Assembly (NCBI RefSeq): GCF_008085905.1
Contig: NZ_VSFF01000021.1
Location: 45,753 to 109,752 of the forward strand
Direction of reading: 5' to 3'
DNA from: Actinomadura syzygii
GTDB taxonomy: Bacteria; Actinomycetota; Actinomycetes; Streptosporangiales; Streptosporangiaceae
DNA: 64,000 bases
The notes under the pieces are model-generated. The model worked only from the letters and a program-made list of their open reading frames with translations, was not told where the DNA came from and did not search any database. Shown here piece by piece: positions 24,641 through 35,305 of the stretch (position 1 is the first letter of the stretch; each line of letters starts with the position of its first letter). Made by a program: the position numbers and the translations under genes.

Positions 24641-26250
24641 CCGACGGCCTCCGGGAGCGCGGCGCGGACGTCGGCGACGGTGAGCCAGTCCCCGCCGAGG
24701 ATCTTGGAGACCTGGGGCGCGAACGCCGGTGAGCCGCTCAGGACCTCGGCGGCGGGGCCGTCGGAGATGATCTCGCCTTCGGCCATGATGGCGACCCGGT
24801 CGGCGACGGCGGCGACGAATTCGACGTCGTGGGTGGCGACGACGACGGCGCGGTGCTCGGCGGCGAGGGCGGCGATGGTGCGGGCGAGTTCGGCCTTGGC
24901 GTCGTAGTCGAGGCCGCGGGTGGGCTCGTCCAGGAGCACGATCCGGGGTGAGGCGGTGAGCTGGACGGCCAGGACGAGCGCGAGCCGCTGCCCTTCGGAC
25001 AGGTCGCGCGGGTGGGCGCGCGGGTCGATGCCGGGGGCGAGGCGGTCGAGCAACGCGCGGCAGGCGCCGGGCTCGGCGGCCGATTCGCGGTCGGCGGCGG
25101 CGCATTCGTCGGCGACGTGTTCGAGGTAGAGCAGGTCGCCGGCGTTCTGCGGGACCAGGCCGACGACCTTGCGGGCCCCGGCGGCGGGCAGGCGCGCCGG
25201 GTCGGTTTCCGCCGCACGAACCGAGCCCCCTTGTCGCGGCCCGGATCCTTGCAGTGCCCACAGCAGGGATGATTTGCCGGAGCCGTTGCGTCCCATCAGC
25301 GCGAGGACGGTGCCCGCGTGCAGGTCCAGGTCGACGCCGCGTACGGCGACAGTGGCGCCGTACCGGACGACGATCCCCGATCCGGTGAGCAGCGGCTCGG
25401 CGCGGGCGGCGGGAGCGGGCGCGCGGTTCACGGTGGTGGTGCGGAGGGCGGCGCGGAAGGATTCGGCGCGGCGGCGGGCGTCGCGTACCGACATCGGGAG
25501 CGGTTCCCATTCGGCCAGGCGACCGAGGGCGACGATCGGCGGGCCGATGGGCATGTCCTTGAGGACGTCGGGCGGGGTTCCGTCGACCACGCCGCCGTCG
25601 CCGGGGAGGTAGAGCATGCGGTCGGCGAACGGGATGACGCGCTCCATGCGGTGTTCGGCCAGGACGACGGTGGTGGACAGGTCCTGGACGAGGCGGGCCA
25701 GGGTGGCCAGGACGTCTTCGGCGGCGGTGGGGTCCAGCGCGGAGGTGGGTTCGTCCAGGACGAGGACCCACGGGTGCATGGTCAGCACCGAGCCGATCGC
25801 CACGCGCTGCTGCTGGCCGCCGGACAAAGTGCGCAGCGCCCGGCGGCGCAGGTCGGCGATGCCGAGCAGGTCGAGGGTCTCCTCGACGCGGCGGCGCATG
25901 ACGGGCGGTGCCAGGCCGAGCTGCTCCATTCCGTAGGCGAGTTCCTCTTCGACAGTGTCGGTGACGAAACCGGCGAGCGGGTCCTGCCCGACCATGCCGA
26001 CCAGGTGCGCGAACTCGCGGGGCGGGCGGGACGAGGTCGCGGTCCCGGCGATGGCGACGGTGCCGTCCAGGTGGCCTCCGGTGAAGTGCGGGACCAGCCC
26101 GTTCAAGGTGCCGAGCAGGGTGGACTTCCCGGCGCCCGTGCGTCCGGTGACCAGGACCAGTTCACCCTCGCCGATGGCGAGGGTGACGTCGGCGAGGACG
26201 GGTTCGGGCTGTCCGTGGTACCAGAACGTGACGTCGGCCAACTCGATCAT
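24637..26250 (-). CDS. ECF transporter fused double ATPase (EcfA-A')
   Basis: A 537-residue protein with two ABC ATPase domains. Domain 1 (1-245): Walker A GRTGAGKST, signature LSGGQQQR, Walker B VLVLDEPTSALDP, switch LAEHRMER. Domain 2 (about 295-530): Walker A GRNGSGKSS, a variant signature LSEGQRLAL, Walker B IVLLDEPTRGLD, switch ATHDVEFV. Both ATP sites needed by an ECF importer are thus on one chain. ATG 26250 overlaps the T-component stop as ATGA. It powers the EcfT/S pair encoded on either side. Confidence 0.9.
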   Translation of the reverse strand: MIELADVTFWYHGQPEPVLADVTLAIGEGELVLVTGRTGAGKSTLLGTLNGLVPHFTGGHLDGTVAIAGTATSSRPPREFAHLVGMVGQDPLAGFVTDTVEEELAYGMEQLGLAPPVMRRRVEETLDLLGIADLRRRALRTLSGGQQQRVAIGSVLTMHPWVLVLDEPTSALDPTAAEDVLATLARLVQDLSTTVVLAEHRMERVIPFADRMLYLPGDGGVVDGTPPDVLKDMPIGPPIVALGRLAEWEPLPMSVRDARRRAESFRAALRTTTVNRAPAPAARAEPLLTGSGIVVRYGATVAVRGVDLDLHAGTVLALMGRNGSGKSSLLWALQGSGPRQGGSVRAAETDPARLPAAGARKVVGLVPQNAGDLLYLEHVADECAAADRESAAEPGACRALLDRLAPGIDPRAHPRDLSEGQRLALVLAVQLTASPRIVLLDEPTRGLDYDAKAELARTIAALAAEHRAVVVATHDVEFVAAVADRVAIMAEGEIISDGPAAEVLSGSPAFAPQVSKILGGDWLTVADVRAALPEAVG

Positions 26251-27427
26251 GCGCGCACTCTCTCGGGGACGTTCTCCGGGATGCCGCCGGCGGCGGCGGG
26301 CGGGTGGTGGTCGTGCGGGGTTTCGGGCGGCGGGGACAGCAGCGCCGGGAGGACCCCGACGAGCACGCCGCACAGCGGCGTCCACGACAGCAGCGGCCAT
26401 GACAGGTCGGTGAGCGAGGGGTTGAGATTGGTCGGGTCGACGTCGGAGGTGGCGAACATCGCGGCCGCGACCGCGACGCCGCTGGCGGCCACGACGATCT
26501 CGGCGGGTCGCCAGCGGTCGGGGCGGTACCGGGTGCGGCGCACCCGCCGTCCCGCCAACCGGAACCCGAGCATCGCCACCACCGTGCCGGACGCCAGCAC
26601 GGGGAAGGCCAGGAAGCGCGGTGTCGTGCCGTCGAGAGTGGCGTAGACGCCGACGCACACGCCGATCAGTCCGACGATCATCAGCAGGCCGGTGGTGAAG
26701 CGCGCCCGCCGCCGGGCGGTGCCCGCGCGGCCGTAGCCGCGCGAGTCCATGGAGGCGGCCAGGTGGAGCGAGCGGTCCAAGGCGTCCTCCAGGACCGGGA
26801 TGACGATAGTGCGCAGGACGTGCATCCGTTTCCCGGTCGTGCCGCCGCGCAGTCTCCGGGCGCGGCGGACGCGCAGCGCGCTCTCGGCGAGCTGCGGAAA
26901 CACCGACAGCGCGACGATCACGGCGGTGCCGACCTCATACAGCGCGGGCGGCATCGCCTTGAGCAGCCGCTTGGGGTTGGCCAGGGCGTTGCCCGCGCCG
27001 AGGCAGATCACCATGGTCGCCAGCCGCAGCCCGTCGTACAGTCCGCCGAGCAGCGACTCGGCCGACACCGCGCCGAACAGGCGGATGCCCGCCGCCCAGG
27101 CGGGCAGCGGGATCTCCGGGAAGGTGAGCAGGATCGTCGATCCTTCCGCCCCGCCGAACACGAACCGGAACCCGACCCGGAAGACCACGATCAGCACGCC
27201 GAGGCCGAAGTAGATCCGGAACGCCAGCGCCCACGGCGCCTCGGACCGGCGGGCGATCACCACGAAGCAGACAACGGCCAGGATGGTGAGCAACAGCCAC
27301 GGGTTGGTCGTCCGGCTGGCCGCGACCGCCAGGCCGAGCGTCCAGATCCACCACGCTCCCGGGTGCAGGTCCCTGGGCAGGAAATACCCGCCCGCCCACG
27401 CGGTCGCCCTCCGGCCCGGCGCGCCCA

Positions 27428-27428
<1 letters not shown>
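26247..27428 (-). CDS. ECF transporter transmembrane (T) component
   Basis: A 393-residue EcfT-family protein. N-terminal helices (WWIWTLGLAVAASRTTNPW, LLLTILAVVCFVVIARRS) and a glycine-rich membrane stretch are followed by the cytoplasmic coupling region with ALRVRRARRLRG and SLHLAASMDSRGYGRAG, where the Arg-rich helices contact the ATPase. Extra C-terminal helices (AEIVVAASGVAVAAAMFATS) make it longer than the usual 250-residue EcfT. ATG 27428 or GTG 27431 both overlap the upstream stop. It links the S-component to the fused ATPase. Confidence 0.85.
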
Positions 27429-28578
<1,150 letters not shown>

Positions 28579-28582
<4 letters not shown>

Positions 28583-29448
28583 TGCACCGTCAGCGTCGCG
28601 GTTGAGTACACCGTCCCGCCGGTGCCGGTGGCCTTGATCGTGTACGTGTACGTGCCGCGCGCGATCGGCTTGACTGTCTTCGACCCGCCCGGGACGGCGA
28701 GCCCGCCCGACCACGCGCCGCCCCCGGTGGCCGGTGAGACGGCCGACGCGGTCAGGCTGGTGGCGTTGGTCGAGGTCCAGGTCAGCGTGGTGCTCTGCCC
28801 CAGGGTGATCTGCCGGTCCAGGTCGTCCACCGACAGGCCGACCGTGGGATTGCCCAGGTTCACGGCGGGGTTGCGGGGCGTCACGCCGGGCGGCGGGTTG
28901 GTGGTGGCGGTCTTGTTGAGCGAGAACGACCAGCCCTCGAACCCGCCCGGAACCACGTTGCGGTTGAGCGCGCCGTAGCTGCTGTAGGTCCAGGTGGTGC
29001 CCGCGCCCGTCGCGTTCCAGTACGACCAGTACGCCGATCCGGGAGGCGTGATGACGCACGCCTCCTTGTAGGACGGGTTGCCCGTGATCGGGATCGACTC
29101 GGTCGCCGCCGGACGACTCTGGAGGCGGCAGACGAAGGCGAGCCCCCATTGGGCGACGCCGGTGACGGAGATCCCGGCGTCCTGCAGCGCCTTGATGCCC
29201 GTGCGCTGAGTGCCCGGGGACGCGTTGGGCGAGCAGCGGGTGATCGTCGGCGCGGCGGTGCCGCCGTTGCCGTCGAGTTCCTGGAAGTCGATCACCACGG
29301 TCACGCCGGTCAGGGCGTCGGCGCCGGTGCAGATCCCGTCGTACCCGGCCAGCACCGCGCGAGGGGCGGCCTCGGCCGAGGGGACGACCGCGAGTCGGCA
29401 GGCGGCCAGCACGGCGAGTCCGCTCAAGAAGGTGACGGTCTTACTCAT
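28579..29448 (-). CDS. SCO2322-family secreted protein with a C-terminal Ig-like domain
   Basis: A 289-residue secreted protein. Signal peptide: TVTFLSGLAVLAACRLAVVP then SAEAAP. Domain 1 (about 45-190) parallels its neighbour: GVTVVIDFQELDG, TGIKALQDAGISVTGVAQWG, AFVCRLQSRPAATE, AYWSYWNATGAG and PGGFEGWSFSLN, with Cys pairs. Domain 2 (about 205-289) is a beta-sandwich (LGQSTTLTWTSTNATSLTAS, TYTYTIKATGTGG). It has no membrane anchor. ATG 29448 overlaps the toroid-protein stop by one base. WGLAFVCRLQ and YWSYW can be lined up with WGLVV and YWQF of the human intrinsic-factor beta domain, which supports a corrinoid-lid role (inference). Confidence 0.8.
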
Positions 29449-32363
29449 CAGGCGTTCCCCTCGGGGTTGTCGGGCGGCTGGTTGACGGGAGGTTGCTTGT
29501 CAAGGGGTGAGCCGCCGGGCGGACTCGGTGGGCTCACACCGGGCACGGGCCCGGTAGGTGGTCCGGGGATCGGCATGACGGGCCCAGGCACGACCGGAGC
29601 AGACGCACCGAGGCCGGCGCCCTGCATTTCGAGCGGCGGGACGGGCGGTGTCGCGGGCGGCGGTGGGCCGTGCGGTGCGGCCGTCCGCGGGGCGGGCCCG
29701 CGGCCGAACACCAGCCATGCCGCCGCGCCCGCCGCCGCGACGACGAGCGCGAAACCGGCGAGCAGCCAGATCGGCGGCGTCCATTTCGAGTCGTCGCTGA
29801 CCTTCTTGAAGGGCGTTTCGTCGGCGACCGGCAGACTCAGTGCGGGTGTCAGCGGGGAACGCCAGGCGCTCAGCCACGACCGTCCGGCGACGCCGGGGGC
29901 GGCTGCGATGCTGGTCGCGCCGTCGCTCGTCCGGTCGGTCGGCTTGGCCAGGCCGCCGTCGGTCAGCACCAGCGCGCTCAGGGCGCGGGTGGTGGTGCTC
30001 ACGTCCAGCCCGGCCGCCTGCCGTCCGGTCGCGACCTGCGTGCTGAGGATCGGGTCGATCGCGTTGCCCGGACCGCGCACCACGCCCTCGGCGGCGGACT
30101 TCGCGCTGAGCGCGGCGACCGCACTGGTCAGCGCGGAGACCCGCTTGCTGGACCAGCCCGCGGGGACGCCATTGACCCGCGTGCGGACCTGCGCGGCGAC
30201 CGGGGCCCGCGTGCCCTGGGCGGCCGCGGCGAGGTCGGCGGCGGCCGGGGTCGTCCGCGCCTGGCCGTTCACCGCGACCACCGCGGCGGCCGTCGCCGCC
30301 AGGTCCCCGGTGGCGCACCCCGTGCCGCCCAGGTTCGCCGGGAAGGTGCCGTCGCGGCACTGGCTCTTGAGCAGCACCTCCAGCGGCGCGGCGGCCTCGC
30401 CGGGCGCCGCTCCCGCCGTGGTGGCCAGGACCGCCCACGCGTGTCGCCGCACCGAGGTGCCCGAGTCGCCGTAGAAGCCCTTGTCGGTGAAGCGGCCCTG
30501 GCCGTCGCGCAACCCGGCCAGGCTCCTGCCGAGTTCACCGACCGTCGCGGCGATCCCGGACGGCGCGGCCGGTTCGGCCTGGAGGAACCGGCCGATGATC
30601 TGCAGCTTGGCCAGCGGCTCGGCGTAGGCGGCCGGTCCCTGTTCGTAGGGGACGCCGTAGGCGTACGCCTTGACCGACGCCGGGTCCAGCAGGAAGCGCG
30701 AGGCCCGGGTGATGGCGACCGGCTGTTCGTCCAGCGCACGCAGGGCGAGCACCAGGTCGGCCGTCGCGTCGTAGTCGACGTAGGTCTTGCCGCCCTCGGC
30801 TGTCTCGACGTGGTCCCCGTCGACGAGTCTGCCCGCCAGGTAGGCGCCAAGCCTGCCGGCCGGCGTGGCCGTGCTCTGCTGCGCCTGGCTCTGCGTGGGA
30901 GGCACCACGGTGCCGCCGCCGGTGGAACGGGGCGGGGGCGCCTTGCTCCCGGCGCGCTCGCTGGGCGGCTTGACCTTGCCCGGAGGCGTCTTCCCGGCAC
31001 CGGGACGCGGCCTGGGCGGCGGCAGCCCGCCACCGCCCCCGGGCTTCGGCCCGGTCGCCGTGGGAGTCGGGGTGGGAGTGGAGGTCGGAGGTCCGGTCGG
31101 ATCCGGGCTGGGCTCGGAACCGGGATCCTTACCGGGCTCGGGGGTCCTTCCCTTGGTCAGGTCGTAAAAGCCCACCTTGGACAGGCCGAGCGACGCCTGC
31201 GCGCCGGCGCGGATCCAGGAGTCCAGCCCGGCGATGCCCCCGCTTCGGGCCTTCTGGTACTCCTCGGGCGTGTAGGCGATGGCGCCGATCTGGTCGGCGA
31301 GGCCGGTGCCCGAGTCGTCCGCGGCGGTCGCCTGCGCGGACCGCAGGTAGGCGGTGCCCCCGGCCACCGCGTCGCCCGCTCCCCCGGCCTCTGCGAGCGC
31401 CTGGACGATCAGCCCGGTGCTGTTGGTGTTGGGCGCCTCGGTGCTGACACCGCCGCCCCATCCGCCGCCGGGTTTCTGGTTGGCCTTGAGCCACGCCACG
31501 GCCTTGGCGATCGGTTCGTCGAGCCCGTCCGCGCCCGCCTTGCGCGCCGCGAGCAGCGCCGACAGCGACAGCCCGGTGGCATCGCCGTCCGGCGCCGACT
31601 GGTCGAACGCCTTGCCCTCGTCGCAACTGGAGACCTTGTACCCATTGGACGTGACGTGGTCGCCGGTCTCCTCGGTCGGGACGTAGCCGAAGAAGATCCG
31701 GAAATAGCCCTCCGAACACTGCTGGGTGAGGAGCGTGTCGATGGCGAGCCGGTCGTTCTCGCCGACCCCGGCGAGCCCGATCACCCCGAGCGCCTGGCCG
31801 AAGACGTTGGCGTTGTTGCTGACCGAGTCCGACAGGTCCGGGTTCTTGGAGTAGTCGCTGATCCGCCCCTTGTCGGGCCCCGAGCGCATGATCGCGCCCT
31901 TGGTCTCGGCCACCATGTCGTAGCCGCCGAAGCCGCGCGGGTCGCGCCCGGACGCCTCGGCCGCGACCAGGACCTTGGCGGTGGCGCCGCCGACGATGAC
32001 CTGGTCGTACCCCATGCCGGGGACGAGCCCGTCCCAGGTGAAGTAGTCACTGGCGTGCCTGCCGCCGTCGAGATAGTCGACGATCTTCGTGGCGCGTGCG
32101 CCCTCACCGGAGGCGCGCATCGCGAACAGGGCGTCGATCATCAACCCGTGGTCGGGCAGGATCCCGCCGTTGGGGTTCTGCAACGTCCCGTCCGCGGCGA
32201 GCTGGCGGCCGAGCCAGCGCGAGTTCGCCTGGGCGGCGGCCAGCTCCGCCTCATCGGCCGCCAGAGCCGCCGTGCGTGGGCCCGCGAATGCTGCGCCGAG
32301 GGCGACGGCGGCGGCCAGCACGGCGGCGGCCGGCCAGGTCGAACTACGACAGGTGCGGTCCAC
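29448..32363 (-). CDS. membrane-anchored double alpha-toroid protein, intrinsic-factor-like
   Basis: A 971-residue exported protein: signal sequence (about 10-36), alpha/alpha-toroid domain 1 (40-400), Pro-rich linker (405-500), diverged toroid domain 2 (503-870), one membrane helix (WLLAGFALVVAAAGAAAWLV) and a Pro-rich cytoplasmic tail. Toroid repeats are of the prenyltransferase/squalene-cyclase type. Motifs: DPRGFGGYDMVAE, NVFGQALGVIGLAG and PNTNSTGLIVQALAEAGG (311-328). The last resembles STGLAMQAL of animal intrinsic factor. GTG 32363 follows GGACGAGG. First gene after a cobalamin riboswitch and start of the ECF operon, so corrinoid capture is likely. Polysaccharide binding is a fallback. 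Confidence 0.82.
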   Translation of the reverse strand: MDRTCRSSTWPAAAVLAAAVALGAAFAGPRTAALAADEAELAAAQANSRWLGRQLAADGTLQNPNGGILPDHGLMIDALFAMRASGEGARATKIVDYLDGGRHASDYFTWDGLVPGMGYDQVIVGGATAKVLVAAEASGRDPRGFGGYDMVAETKGAIMRSGPDKGRISDYSKNPDLSDSVSNNANVFGQALGVIGLAGVGENDRLAIDTLLTQQCSEGYFRIFFGYVPTEETGDHVTSNGYKVSSCDEGKAFDQSAPDGDATGLSLSALLAARKAGADGLDEPIAKAVAWLKANQKPGGGWGGGVSTEAPNTNSTGLIVQALAEAGGAGDAVAGGTAYLRSAQATAADDSGTGLADQIGAIAYTPEEYQKARSGGIAGLDSWIRAGAQASLGLSKVGFYDLTKGRTPEPGKDPGSEPSPDPTGPPTSTPTPTPTATGPKPGGGGGLPPPRPRPGAGKTPPGKVKPPSERAGSKAPPPRSTGGGTVVPPTQSQAQQSTATPAGRLGAYLAGRLVDGDHVETAEGGKTYVDYDATADLVLALRALDEQPVAITRASRFLLDPASVKAYAYGVPYEQGPAAYAEPLAKLQIIGRFLQAEPAAPSGIAATVGELGRSLAGLRDGQGRFTDKGFYGDSGTSVRRHAWAVLATTAGAAPGEAAAPLEVLLKSQCRDGTFPANLGGTGCATGDLAATAAAVVAVNGQARTTPAAADLAAAAQGTRAPVAAQVRTRVNGVPAGWSSKRVSALTSAVAALSAKSAAEGVVRGPGNAIDPILSTQVATGRQAAGLDVSTTTRALSALVLTDGGLAKPTDRTSDGATSIAAAPGVAGRSWLSAWRSPLTPALSLPVADETPFKKVSDDSKWTPPIWLLAGFALVVAAAGAAAWLVFGRGPAPRTAAPHGPPPPATPPVPPLEMQGAGLGASAPVVPGPVMPIPGPPTGPVPGVSPPSPPGGSPLDKQPPVNQPPDNPEGNA

Positions 32364-32439
32364 GCCCTCGTCCTTTGCACTGGAGGGAGGGACCGGCGTT
32401 ACGCGCCACCCGCGTCCACCCCTGTTGATCGCGACAGTG

Positions 32440-32555
32440 GTCTGACAGTGATCCGTCCGCGGGATGGACCCGACTCGTCACCCGCGAGGGCGACCTACGG
32501 TTGCGCGACAGTGCCGGACTTCGACCGGCTTCCTCACCGCGAACGGAAATCTATG
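32440..32555 (-). promoter_or_regulatory. cobalamin riboswitch 1 (toroid/SCO2322/ECF operon)
   Basis: Minus-strand reading gives GGTGAGGAAGCCGGTCGAAG, then TCCGGCACTGTCGCGCAACC and a downstream B12-box-like GACGAGTCGGGTCC. These are the core of the cobalamin riboswitch. It lies about 80 bp before GTG 32363. AT-rich sequence with TTGTTAACAA (about 32559-32568) precedes it and probably holds the promoter. Adenosylcobalamin should repress the whole six-gene operon. Confidence 0.85.
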
Positions 32556-32674
32556 CACTTGTTAACAAACAACCTCACAATAACATGATCAGCCGCATAT
32601 TAACATGAGTTTGTACAATTGCCAGAAAATGGCCAGCAATCGCTTCCCAGTGGACGAGGATCTGAAGCGTTCCA

Positions 32675-33532
32675 TCAGGCGCCGACCGGTTCGGCCGTGC
32701 GCTTGGAGCGAGCGGATCCGGAGGTCAGGAGCCGCTCGGCGAGGGGTGCGAAGCAAAGTCCGATGGTGGCCCACAGGATCGCCTGCGCCGCGACCGAGTA
32801 GAGGCGGAACTCGAACAGCGTGTCGGCCGGGAATCCCGGGTAGACGATCTTGCCCTGCGGGTCGGTCAGCGGCTGCGGCGTCTCGGTCGCGTAGCGCCCG
32901 AACTCGCGGACGTTCGCCGACAGCTCGCCCAGCGATGGCAGCACCAGCATCACCGCGCCGAGCACGACCGCGCACGCCAGAGCGGCGAGCAGCGAGGCGT
33001 TCCACGCGCCGAAGCGGGGCTTGAGCCGCTGGCCGAACCACGCACCGGCCACCAGCACGACGATCGAGACGCCGACCATCAGCAGGTACAGCCCGCTGCG
33101 GTCGCGGATGGTCTCCTCGTGGCCGATCGCGGGCGGGTTGGCCGGGTACTTGATGAACGGGATCAGGTACAGGGCGAGGAAACCGCCGGCGGCGACCAGC
33201 AGGGCCAGCGCACGCGGCTTCACCCCTCCGGTGCGTCCGCAGGCCAGTGCGTAGGCGACGCCGTACAGCGCGCCCATCGCGATCCCGAACACGATGATCC
33301 CGACGCCGATGCCCACACTGCCCTGCACGGCCCGGCTGAACGGGTCGGCGTGCTCGTGGGCGACCGGGAGCCCGGCGGCCCTGTCTAGCAGCGACTGGGC
33401 CTCATCGCGGCCGCCCTCGTAGTCGATGGCGTCCTGAATTCGAGGCTCGGCGAAGATCCTGGCGAACACGAACGCCAAAAGGCCGGCGAATGCGCCCACG
33501 AGCATGCCACGCACGATGAATTGCCGTTCCAC
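32675..33532 (-). CDS. cbtA: CbtA-family cobalt transporter subunit
   Basis: A 285-residue membrane protein with about seven helices. The start FIVRGMLVGAFAGLLAFVFA followed by IFAEPRIQDAIDYE is the CbtA signature. Later: GSVGIGVGIIVFGIAMGALYG, YLIPFIKYPANPPAIG and LLMVGVSIVVLVAGAW. GTG 33532 follows AAGGAG. CbtA works with the small CbtB subunit, encoded 40 bp upstream, in B12-regulated cobalt uptake. The cobalamin riboswitch before cbtB controls both genes. Confidence 0.9.
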   Translation of the reverse strand: MERQFIVRGMLVGAFAGLLAFVFARIFAEPRIQDAIDYEGGRDEAQSLLDRAAGLPVAHEHADPFSRAVQGSVGIGVGIIVFGIAMGALYGVAYALACGRTGGVKPRALALLVAAGGFLALYLIPFIKYPANPPAIGHEETIRDRSGLYLLMVGVSIVVLVAGAWFGQRLKPRFGAWNASLLAALACAVVLGAVMLVLPSLGELSANVREFGRYATETPQPLTDPQGKIVYPGFPADTLFEFRLYSVAAQAILWATIGLCFAPLAERLLTSGSARSKRTAEPVGA

Positions 33533-33572
33533 GGCGTCACTCCTTGAAAAATGCGGTCCCCGAACCGGTGGA

Positions 33573-33794
33573 TCAGTGGCAGGGGAATCCAAGGAAATGC
33601 CGCGCGTCGTGGACGAACTCGTGGACGTGGGTGTCGTTCCCGAAGATGGACGTGGCGCCCTGGTCGATGCCGATGAAGTAATACAGCGCCACGCCGAGAA
33701 GGACCGTTCCGAACAGCCACAGGGCCGCCCGGGTGCCGTCCAGGACGACGGGGGTGGCGCCGGTACCGGCGCCCTGAACGGTGGATGTGCTCAT
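33573..33794 (-). CDS. cbtB: CbtB small cobalt transporter subunit
   Basis: A 73-residue protein: one membrane helix (AALWLFGTVLLGVALYYFIG) and a His-rich C-terminus (NDTHVHEFVHDARHFLGFPC ending in His) typical of CbtB metal binding. ATG 33794 has GGAGG 6 bases upstream. It is the first gene after cobalamin riboswitch 2 and pairs with cbtA. Five His residues in the last 22 positions form the likely cobalt-binding tail. Confidence 0.9.
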   Translation of the reverse strand: MSTSTVQGAGTGATPVVLDGTRAALWLFGTVLLGVALYYFIGIDQGATSIFGNDTHVHEFVHDARHFLGFPCH

Positions 33795-33844
33795 CTGTGG
33801 CCTCCAGGGATCTCGCGTCCCGCACTCGATGGACCGTGGAGATG

Positions 33845-33945
33845 ATGGGGGTCTGACTCCCGGGCCCGTCGCGGGCCGGATCACAGTGGCGCGACCGTGC
33901 CGGATTCACACCGGCTTCCCCTACCATCTCCCGCCGTGACCGTAT
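33845..33945 (-). promoter_or_regulatory. cobalamin riboswitch 2 (cbtBA)
   Basis: The minus strand reads GGGGAAGCCGGTGTGAATCC, then GGCACGGTCGCGCCACTGTG and the B12 box GGGAGTCAGACCCCC. This is an almost textbook cobalamin riboswitch. It ends about 50 bp before ATG 33794 of cbtB, so cobalamin should shut off cobalt uptake. Its upstream end reaches the 5' region of the divergent phosphatase gene. Confidence 0.93.
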
Positions 33946-34003
33946 GCTTCGCGCAGCCGACCGTCAATGGGACACAAGCCACACCGGACGGGACACCGGG
34001 CCG

Positions 34004-34594
34004 GTGACCGTCCGACTCGTCCTGATCAGCCACGCGTCCACGGCGGCCGTGCGGCACGCGCGCTTCCCCGACGACGAGCCGCTCGACGCCCGCGGCCTCG
34101 CCGCCGCGACCGCGTGCCACGGCGCATTGGGCCGTGTCAGCGCAGCTCACCGCGGTCCCGAACGGCGCTGCGCGCAGACCGCCGAGGCGCTCGGGCTGGA
34201 CGCCGCGCCGGACCCGCTGCTCTGCGACCTGGACGCGGGCGCCTGGCGCGGACGGCGCCTGACCGACCTGGGGTCGGAGAACCCGGCGGACGTGTACGCC
34301 TGGATGACCGATCCCGGTCGGGCTCCGCACGGCGGGGAGCCCGTCGCCGACGTGATCGCGCGAACGGCCGCCTGGCTCGACCGGCTCCCCGACACCCCGT
34401 CCCGCATCGCCGCCGTCACCCACCCGGCGATGATCCGCGCAGCCGTCCTGCACGTCCTGGACGCTCCACCTGGCGCCTTCTGGCGGGTCGACGTCCCGCC
34501 CCTGTCCCAGACCCGACTCTCCCTCAACGACGGGCGATGGCGCCTGCGCGAGACCGGCCACCCCCTCGACCCGGTTTGCGATGACGCAGGCTGA
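34004..34594 (+). CDS. histidine-phosphatase-family protein with atypical active site
   Basis: A 196-residue histidine phosphatase fold. The usual RHG triad appears as SHA (LVLISHASTAAVR, His10), so the first catalytic Arg is Ser. The second His is in VTHPAMIRAAV, and RGPERRCAQTAEALG and GAWRGRRLTDL are conserved. GTG 34004 is taken because upstream residues are not family-like. It lies divergent to riboswitch-controlled cbtBA, suggesting a CobC-like alpha-ribazole-phosphate phosphatase or other corrinoid role. Loss of the Arg may reduce activity or change substrate. Not under a riboswitch of its own that I can see. Confidence 0.75.
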   Translation: MTVRLVLISHASTAAVRHARFPDDEPLDARGLAAATACHGALGRVSAAHRGPERRCAQTAEALGLDAAPDPLLCDLDAGAWRGRRLTDLGSENPADVYAWMTDPGRAPHGGEPVADVIARTAAWLDRLPDTPSRIAAVTHPAMIRAAVLHVLDAPPGAFWRVDVPPLSQTRLSLNDGRWRLRETGHPLDPVCDDAG

Positions 34595-34646
34595 CTTACA
34601 GCTCGCACAGATAGGGGCGGGTCCTTGGGTGACGCTCGGCATTGGA

Positions 34647-35229
34647 CTATTGGTCGGGGAGTTGCATCGCCGAACGGGCAAGGCGGAGAAGACCAGCACG
34701 TAGCCGTTTTTCACCCAGCTCCGGCAAGAGCGCGGATACGTGCTCGGCCGACAAGGCGGCGGGCAGGGCGTGGGAGGTGTGTTCTGGGTCAGATGTGGCA
34801 CCGAGCAGGATCGCCGTGTGGCGGTGCCAGAACCGGTAGGCCCCGACCCGGTATCGGGCACCCGGTGCATCTGCCTCTGACATCCGGACCAGATCCAGGT
34901 GCTCAAGCAGATAGTCGAAGTAGGCCTTGATGAATGCGGCGAGCCGTTCGTCGACTGCGGCCAGGGCCGAGCGGTGGCGGTCCATGCAGGATTGCCTCCT
35001 GCAACACACGCTCCCGGGCTTCCAGCAGGGCAGCGGCCAGGCCGGACTTGTCGCCGAACCGGCGGAACCAGGTGTCGGTGCCGGCGACTGCGGCCACCTG
35101 ATACATGGACATCGCCCCTGCGCCCCGTTCGGCGAACAATCGGGCAGCGGCCCTCGGCACCGCGGCCCGGGTTACGTGCCGCGTCTGCTCGTTCCTTCGG
35201 GGCGGTATGCGCAGCAGTTCCAACGGCAT
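34647..35229 (-). pseudogene. TetR-family regulator with a frameshift
   Basis: The N-terminal part from ATG 35229 has RAAARLFAERGAGAMSMYQV, AAVAGT and WFRRFGDKSGLAAALLEARE, the TetR helix-turn-helix (two residues shorter than usual at the turn). After LHGPPPLGPG (near 34970) the frame is lost. The ligand-binding part continues in another frame: AAVDERLAAFIKAYFDYLLE, HLDLVRMSEADAPGARY, and LRAGLLRLARSAMQ to 34647. It diverges from the rhodanese gene across the 35272-35285 palindrome, its probable former operator. Confidence 0.82.
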
Positions 35230-35271
35230 TGCAGAACCGGACCGCGGTTCGCTATCGTCACAGGCCACAAC

Positions 35272-35285
35272 CGGACTATAGTCCG
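35272..35285. promoter_or_regulatory. 14-bp palindrome, candidate TetR operator
   Basis: CGGACTATAGTCCG is perfectly symmetrical and sits between the broken tetR-type gene and the rhodanese gene, 20 bp before ATG 35306. Its position over the rhodanese ribosome-site region suits repression of that gene and self-control of the regulator. Confidence 0.6.
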
Positions 35286-35305
35286 AATCTCTTGGAGGTA
35301 GTGGC

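Noticed and set aside
29670..32588. 972-codon plus-strand open frame
   Set aside because: It lies opposite the toroid protein, which has a signal peptide, repeats, ribosome site and riboswitch; the opposite frame has none.
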